Positions 15,595 through 18,472 of a stretch of DNA of 18,472 bases are shown here, piece by piece. The stretch covers positions 1 to 18,472 of the forward strand of contig JBDNFC010000078.1 of assembly GCA_041690035.1 (NCBI GenBank). Direction: 5' to 3'. The notes beneath the pieces were generated by a model. That model searched no databases. It was not told where the DNA came from and saw only the letters and a list, made by a program, of their open reading frames with translations. How positions within the stretch are numbered: position 1 is the first letter of the stretch; every line of letters begins with the position of its first letter. The DNA is from CALSPH01 sp041690035 (GTDB lineage Bacteria > Bacteroidota > Bacteroidia > NS11-12g > UBA955). Both the position numbers and the translations under genes were made by a program.

Positions 15595-16446
15595 CTATTT
15601 AATTGATATTAATTCCATATCAAAAATAAGTTCTGCATTTGGCGGTATAACAGGTGGTGAACCTTGAGCCCCATAACCTAAAGCCGCAGGAATAATTACT
15701 TTATATTTTGAACCAACGCCCATGAGTTGTAAAATTTCATCCCAGCCTTTAATTACTTGGCCAGCTCCAACAGGTACTGGAAATGGTTCGCCCCTATCAT
15801 AACTTGCGTCAAACTTTGTTCCATCTGTTAAATAGCCTGCATAATGAGTTACTGCGGTTTGCCCTACTTTTGGCTTTTTGGCAGTATTGCCAGCTTCTAT
15901 GATATAAAACTTTAGGCCAGAAGCGGTAGTTATCATTTCTTTTCCTTTAATATCAAAAGGTTTTAAACCTTCTACAAAACTAACTAATTCTACTTCGAAA
16001 ATTAAATTAGAGTTTGCAGGAATTAAACCATTGCCTACGACTCTATCTCCATAAGCCAAATTTGCGGGTATAAAGAAAATGGCTTTATCGCCTATACCCA
16101 ATTTAGAGATGCCTTCGTCCCAGCCTTGAATTACTTGACCTTGACCTAAAGGAAAGGTAATAGGTGCATTTCTATTTCTAGAATTATCAAACTCTTTTCC
16201 ATTTTCTAGTCTACCAACATAATGCACAGAAACCTTGTCACCTTTTGTGGGCTTTATACTATCTTTTTTTACCAACCACAGTATTTTTAACCCACTTTGA
16301 TAAATGGTGGTATCGCCTTTTTGTATAGCAGAATCTTTTTGCATAAATGCAACTGATTCTGGATTTACCAACAAATTTGTTTCTGCCTCTCCTTTGCTAG
16401 CGCACATGGCTGCTGTTACTGCAATAAAAATTAATGTTTTCTTCAT
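15595..16446 (-). CDS. Exported FKBP-type peptidyl-prolyl isomerase with two domains
   Basis: A 283-residue protein with an N-terminal signal peptide (about residues 1-21; basic MKK, hydrophobic core, small residues before ET). It carries two complete FKBP domains, at about 65-160 and 190-283. Each keeps the active-site residues: HYVGRL..G..FDNS, VIQGWDEG and NLAYGD in the first, and HYAGYLTDGTKFDAS, VIKGWDE and ALGYG in the second. It should therefore catalyse proline isomerisation in folding envelope proteins in the periplasm. A Cys15 in the signal region does not fit a lipobox well (AAMC), so I favour a soluble form. It lies 13 nt after the lipoprotein gene and 5 nt before rfbB. Confidence 0.93.
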   Translation of the reverse strand: MKKTLIFIAVTAAMCASKGEAETNLLVNPESVAFMQKDSAIQKGDTTIYQSGLKILWLVKKDSIKPTKGDKVSVHYVGRLENGKEFDNSRNRNAPITFPLGQGQVIQGWDEGISKLGIGDKAIFFIPANLAYGDRVVGNGLIPANSNLIFEVELVSFVEGLKPFDIKGKEMITTASGLKFYIIEAGNTAKKPKVGQTAVTHYAGYLTDGTKFDASYDRGEPFPVPVGAGQVIKGWDEILQLMGVGSKYKVIIPAALGYGAQGSPPVIPPNAELIFDMELISIK

Positions 16447-16459
16447 TTTATGATGTTAT

Positions 16460-17332
16460 TTATTTTGTTCTTTTTTTTGTTACTTTTAATATTTCAATTT
16501 CATACACTACTGTGGCAAAAGGCGGCACTTTTTCTTTTACCCCTTTTTCGGCAAATGCATATACAAATGGGATGATAAATGTACCTTTTTCTTTTTCACC
16601 TAGCAAAGGTAATACCATGTTATAAAAATCAATTTCGTATTCTATGCCCATTTCAAACTCTTGTGGTTGGTTTACAGCATAAGTACTTATAAATTCTGTG
16701 CCATTTAGCAGGCTGCCCTTGTAGTTCATAAGCACAATGTCGCCCACAGCAATACGGCTATTAGAATTGAATTTATCTATTTTGTATTTTATTCCTTCTT
16801 CGGTAGTTTTAACTACTAATTTATGCTTGGCAATAAAACTTTCCATAGCATCATATTCTGCATTGTATTGGGCTAATTTTTCTTGATTTTTTCTTTCTTC
16901 AGACTGATCGATGGATAAGATATCGAGTAATCTGATGGTTAGCACCAATTTTGTTCCCGATTTAATATCTGGAGGCACATTACTTTGTAAATGATAATAA
17001 AAAAAAGAATCAGCATTTATTAAAAAAGTAGCACTATCGCCCAAAGACATCATTGATAAAGCTTCAAAATAATCGCCTTTATATTTTGGCATCTCCAAAG
17101 AAATAACGTCTGGTAAGCCTTTTTTAGAAACAGATGTTTGATAAATATAATCTCCCTCGCTATTTTGCACTTGATAATCTAAATACATAACCTCACCCAA
17201 TTGTGGTTTTTTTACACCACTATTTTGAATCAAAAACTTATACTCCAAACCAGTATCTGTATTTTTAAACCCGTTTCCACAAGCTATCAATGCCGCGCAA
17301 ACAAGCATGTATAATCCAAATCTTATAACCAT
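16460..17332 (-). CDS. Lipoprotein with two degenerate FKBP-like domains (GldI-like)
   Basis: A 290-residue lipoprotein: the start MVIRFGLYMLVCAALIAC ends in a good lipobox (LIAC, lipidated Cys18). Two FKBP-like halves follow, about residues 40-140 and 195-285, joined by a charged helical linker (about 140-185). Both have lost typical active-site residues: the FD pair after the first hairpin is replaced (IYQTS, EFIST) and the VIxGW helix is changed to KGDYFEAL and EIDFYNMVL. It is therefore probably a non-catalytic chaperone or structural protein. Gliding-motility lipoprotein GldI of flavobacteria is an FKBP-like lipoprotein that I recall in a similar context beside a DHH phosphoesterase; equivalence is inference, since no other gld gene is here. 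Its ATG overlaps the upstream stop by 10 nt. Confidence 0.8.
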   Translation of the reverse strand: MVIRFGLYMLVCAALIACGNGFKNTDTGLEYKFLIQNSGVKKPQLGEVMYLDYQVQNSEGDYIYQTSVSKKGLPDVISLEMPKYKGDYFEALSMMSLGDSATFLINADSFFYYHLQSNVPPDIKSGTKLVLTIRLLDILSIDQSEERKNQEKLAQYNAEYDAMESFIAKHKLVVKTTEEGIKYKIDKFNSNSRIAVGDIVLMNYKGSLLNGTEFISTYAVNQPQEFEMGIEYEIDFYNMVLPLLGEKEKGTFIIPFVYAFAEKGVKEKVPPFATVVYEIEILKVTKKRTK

Positions 17333-18327
17333 TCTTTATACAATTTTACTTTTTCTAAAAACTTGGTGGTGGTATTTTCTAGGGTATCTGTGCTTTGGCC
17401 GCCCGAAGCATGAAAATGTCCTCCACCTTCAAAATTTTCTTTTGCAAAGATATTACAAGGAAACTTATTTTTAGACCTAAAACTCATTTTTACTTTTTCT
17501 GTCCTATCTACTATCAAAACAGATAATTCTACGCCTGCAATAGATAGGCCATAATTTACCAAACCTTCTGTATCTCCGGTTTGAACTTGGTGTTTTGCCA
17601 ATTCAACTCTATCTAAAGTTAGCAATGCCACTTTACAGTTTTCATATAAAACTAATTTACGCGAAACCGCATAGCCAATTAGCTTTAATCGCATAAGGCT
17701 ATTTTGGTCTGATACCATTTGGTTAATTTGCCTATGGTCTGCGCCCAACTCCATAAGAGCAGAGGCTACCATGTGTGTATGGCTGCTGGTAGAATTGTGT
17801 TTAAACCCACCCGTATCTGTCATAATACCAACATACAAACAAGTAGCAGCACTTTTATTGATGTGTTTCGTTAATTTATTTTGATAAATAAAGTCATATA
17901 CTAACTCGCAAGTAGAACTGGTATCTATGGTATGGTATTGGTAATTTGCAAAATTTTCAGGCTCTTGATGGTGGTCTATCATTATTTTTATGGCACTGCT
18001 ACCCTCCACTATTTCGCCCATATCATTAATTCTTGAAAGTGAATTAAAATCTAAGCAGAAAATAATTTTTGCTTCTTTTAGAAGTTCAGTGGTTCGCGCT
18101 CTATCTGATTCAAAAATTAAAATATCCAATCTGCCTGGCATCCAATCTAAAAAATTTGGAAAATCTGTTGGTGAAATAATGGTAGCATCTTTGCCCATTG
18201 ATTTTAAAAAATGATATAACCCCAAAGAAGACCCCAAGGCATCACCATCTGGTTTGTGGTGTGTGGTAATAATAATTTTACCTGCACATGCTGAAACAAT
18301 TGATTGAATTTCTGATGCTTGAAACAT
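17323..18327 (-). CDS. DHH-family phosphoesterase (NrnA-like nanoRNase / pAp phosphatase)
   Basis: A 334-residue cytoplasmic Mn2+-dependent phosphoesterase. The DHH domain shows TTHHKPDGDALGSSLG (metal ligands His23, Asp27, Asp29), IIFCLDFNSLSRI, the family-naming motif as IDHHQEP, and GIMTDTGGFKHNST. The C-terminal DHHA1 domain ends with GGGHFHASGG, which binds the RNA or nucleotide end. NrnA proteins degrade 2-5 nt RNAs and dephosphorylate pAp; a cyclic-dinucleotide product (pApA, pGpG) is another possible substrate of this family. I chose ATG 18327 because family homology starts at MFQASEIQSIV; the 19 codons upstream to 18384 look untranslated. It is the first gene of the minus-strand run. 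Confidence 0.9.
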   Translation of the reverse strand: MFQASEIQSIVSACAGKIIITTHHKPDGDALGSSLGLYHFLKSMGKDATIISPTDFPNFLDWMPGRLDILIFESDRARTTELLKEAKIIFCLDFNSLSRINDMGEIVEGSSAIKIMIDHHQEPENFANYQYHTIDTSSTCELVYDFIYQNKLTKHINKSAATCLYVGIMTDTGGFKHNSTSSHTHMVASALMELGADHRQINQMVSDQNSLMRLKLIGYAVSRKLVLYENCKVALLTLDRVELAKHQVQTGDTEGLVNYGLSIAGVELSVLIVDRTEKVKMSFRSKNKFPCNIFAKENFEGGGHFHASGGQSTDTLENTTTKFLEKVKLYKEWL

Positions 18328-18348
18328 ATTAATCTCTAAATTAAAGCG

Positions 18349-18356
18349 CAAAAATG
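18349..18356 (-). promoter_or_regulatory. Possible -7 box (CATTTTTG) ahead of the minus-strand operon
   Basis: On the minus strand CATTTTTG differs at one position from TAnnTTTG and would give a leader of about 15-20 nt before the ATG at 18327. The surrounding 90-nt gap (18328-18417) is very AT-rich, so chance matches are likely. No better candidate is seen there for the nine-gene run. Confidence 0.25.
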
Positions 18357-18417
18357 CAAAAAATTGACTAAAAGTAACACACAAATTACGATAGAAATAT
18401 AAATATGTAGGTTAAAA

Positions 18418-18472
18418 TTGAATTTTAATAAAAAAACGATAAAAAAGGCAGTGCTACTCTTCATATTGGCGC
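18418..18472 (+). CDS. Possible start of a divergent secreted-protein gene (partial)
   Basis: From TTG 18418 the frame stays open to the window end and reads M-N-F-N-K-K-T-I-K-K-A-V-L-L-F-I-L-A, which has the basic start and hydrophobic core of a signal peptide. An AGG at 18409-18411, 6 nt upstream, could aid initiation, though this phylum rarely uses such sites. Only 18 codons are visible, so this may be chance in AT-rich DNA. GTG 18451 is an alternative start. Confidence 0.35.
   Translation, partial: MNFNKKTIKKAVLLFILA

Overview
The window is AT-rich chromosomal DNA from a member of the Bacteroidota. The signs are: an ATP synthase operon headed by a bactofilin and lacking atpD/atpC, an AtpB with a long signal-peptide-bearing N-terminus, promoter -7 boxes of the TAnnTTTG type, A-rich leaders in place of Shine-Dalgarno sites, and a pairing of a DHH phosphoesterase with an FKBP-like lipoprotein as seen around gldI. 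The genus cannot be told from the sequence. No tRNA, rRNA, CRISPR array, insertion sequence or integrase is visible.

Positions 1-1096 (+): the 3' part of a phytoene/squalene synthase gene (carotenoid pathway), overlapping by 8 nt a small exported protein of a family that I believe recurs in Bacteroidota but has no known function.

Positions 1126-7209 (+): a -7 box followed directly by bactofilin, atpZ, an atpI-like membrane gene, atpB, atpE, atpF, atpH, atpA and atpG. The genes overlap or are tightly spaced, apart from a strong 16-bp hairpin between atpE and atpF. The operon gives the whole Fo sector, the delta, alpha and gamma subunits and probable assembly factors. Beta and epsilon must be encoded elsewhere.

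Positions 7210-7307: a convergent junction. On the minus strand, 7308-8216 is a PfkB-family sugar kinase with its own -7 box abutting the ATG.

Positions 18327 down to 8295 (-): nine genes in one run, with spacings from -10 to +13 nt, probably one operon. They are a DHH phosphoesterase (NrnA type), a two-domain degenerate FKBP lipoprotein, an exported two-domain FKBP isomerase, rfbB, rfbA, a 906-residue SLBB-repeat polysaccharide export protein, a Wzz-type chain-length protein, a GT11 fucosyltransferase-like enzyme and a GT2 glycosyltransferase. Together they would make dTDP-4-keto-6-deoxyglucose, assemble a surface glycan and export it, with envelope-folding factors made from the same transcript. 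At the right edge a possible divergent secreted-protein gene begins at 18418.

Nothing here is a clearly new defence or mobile system. The points most worth following are the two apparently leaderless starts (bactofilin, pfkB), the bactofilin-ATP synthase linkage, the atpE-atpF hairpin, the His-rich AtpB extension, and a G7 tract that encodes the catalytic motif of the GT11 enzyme.
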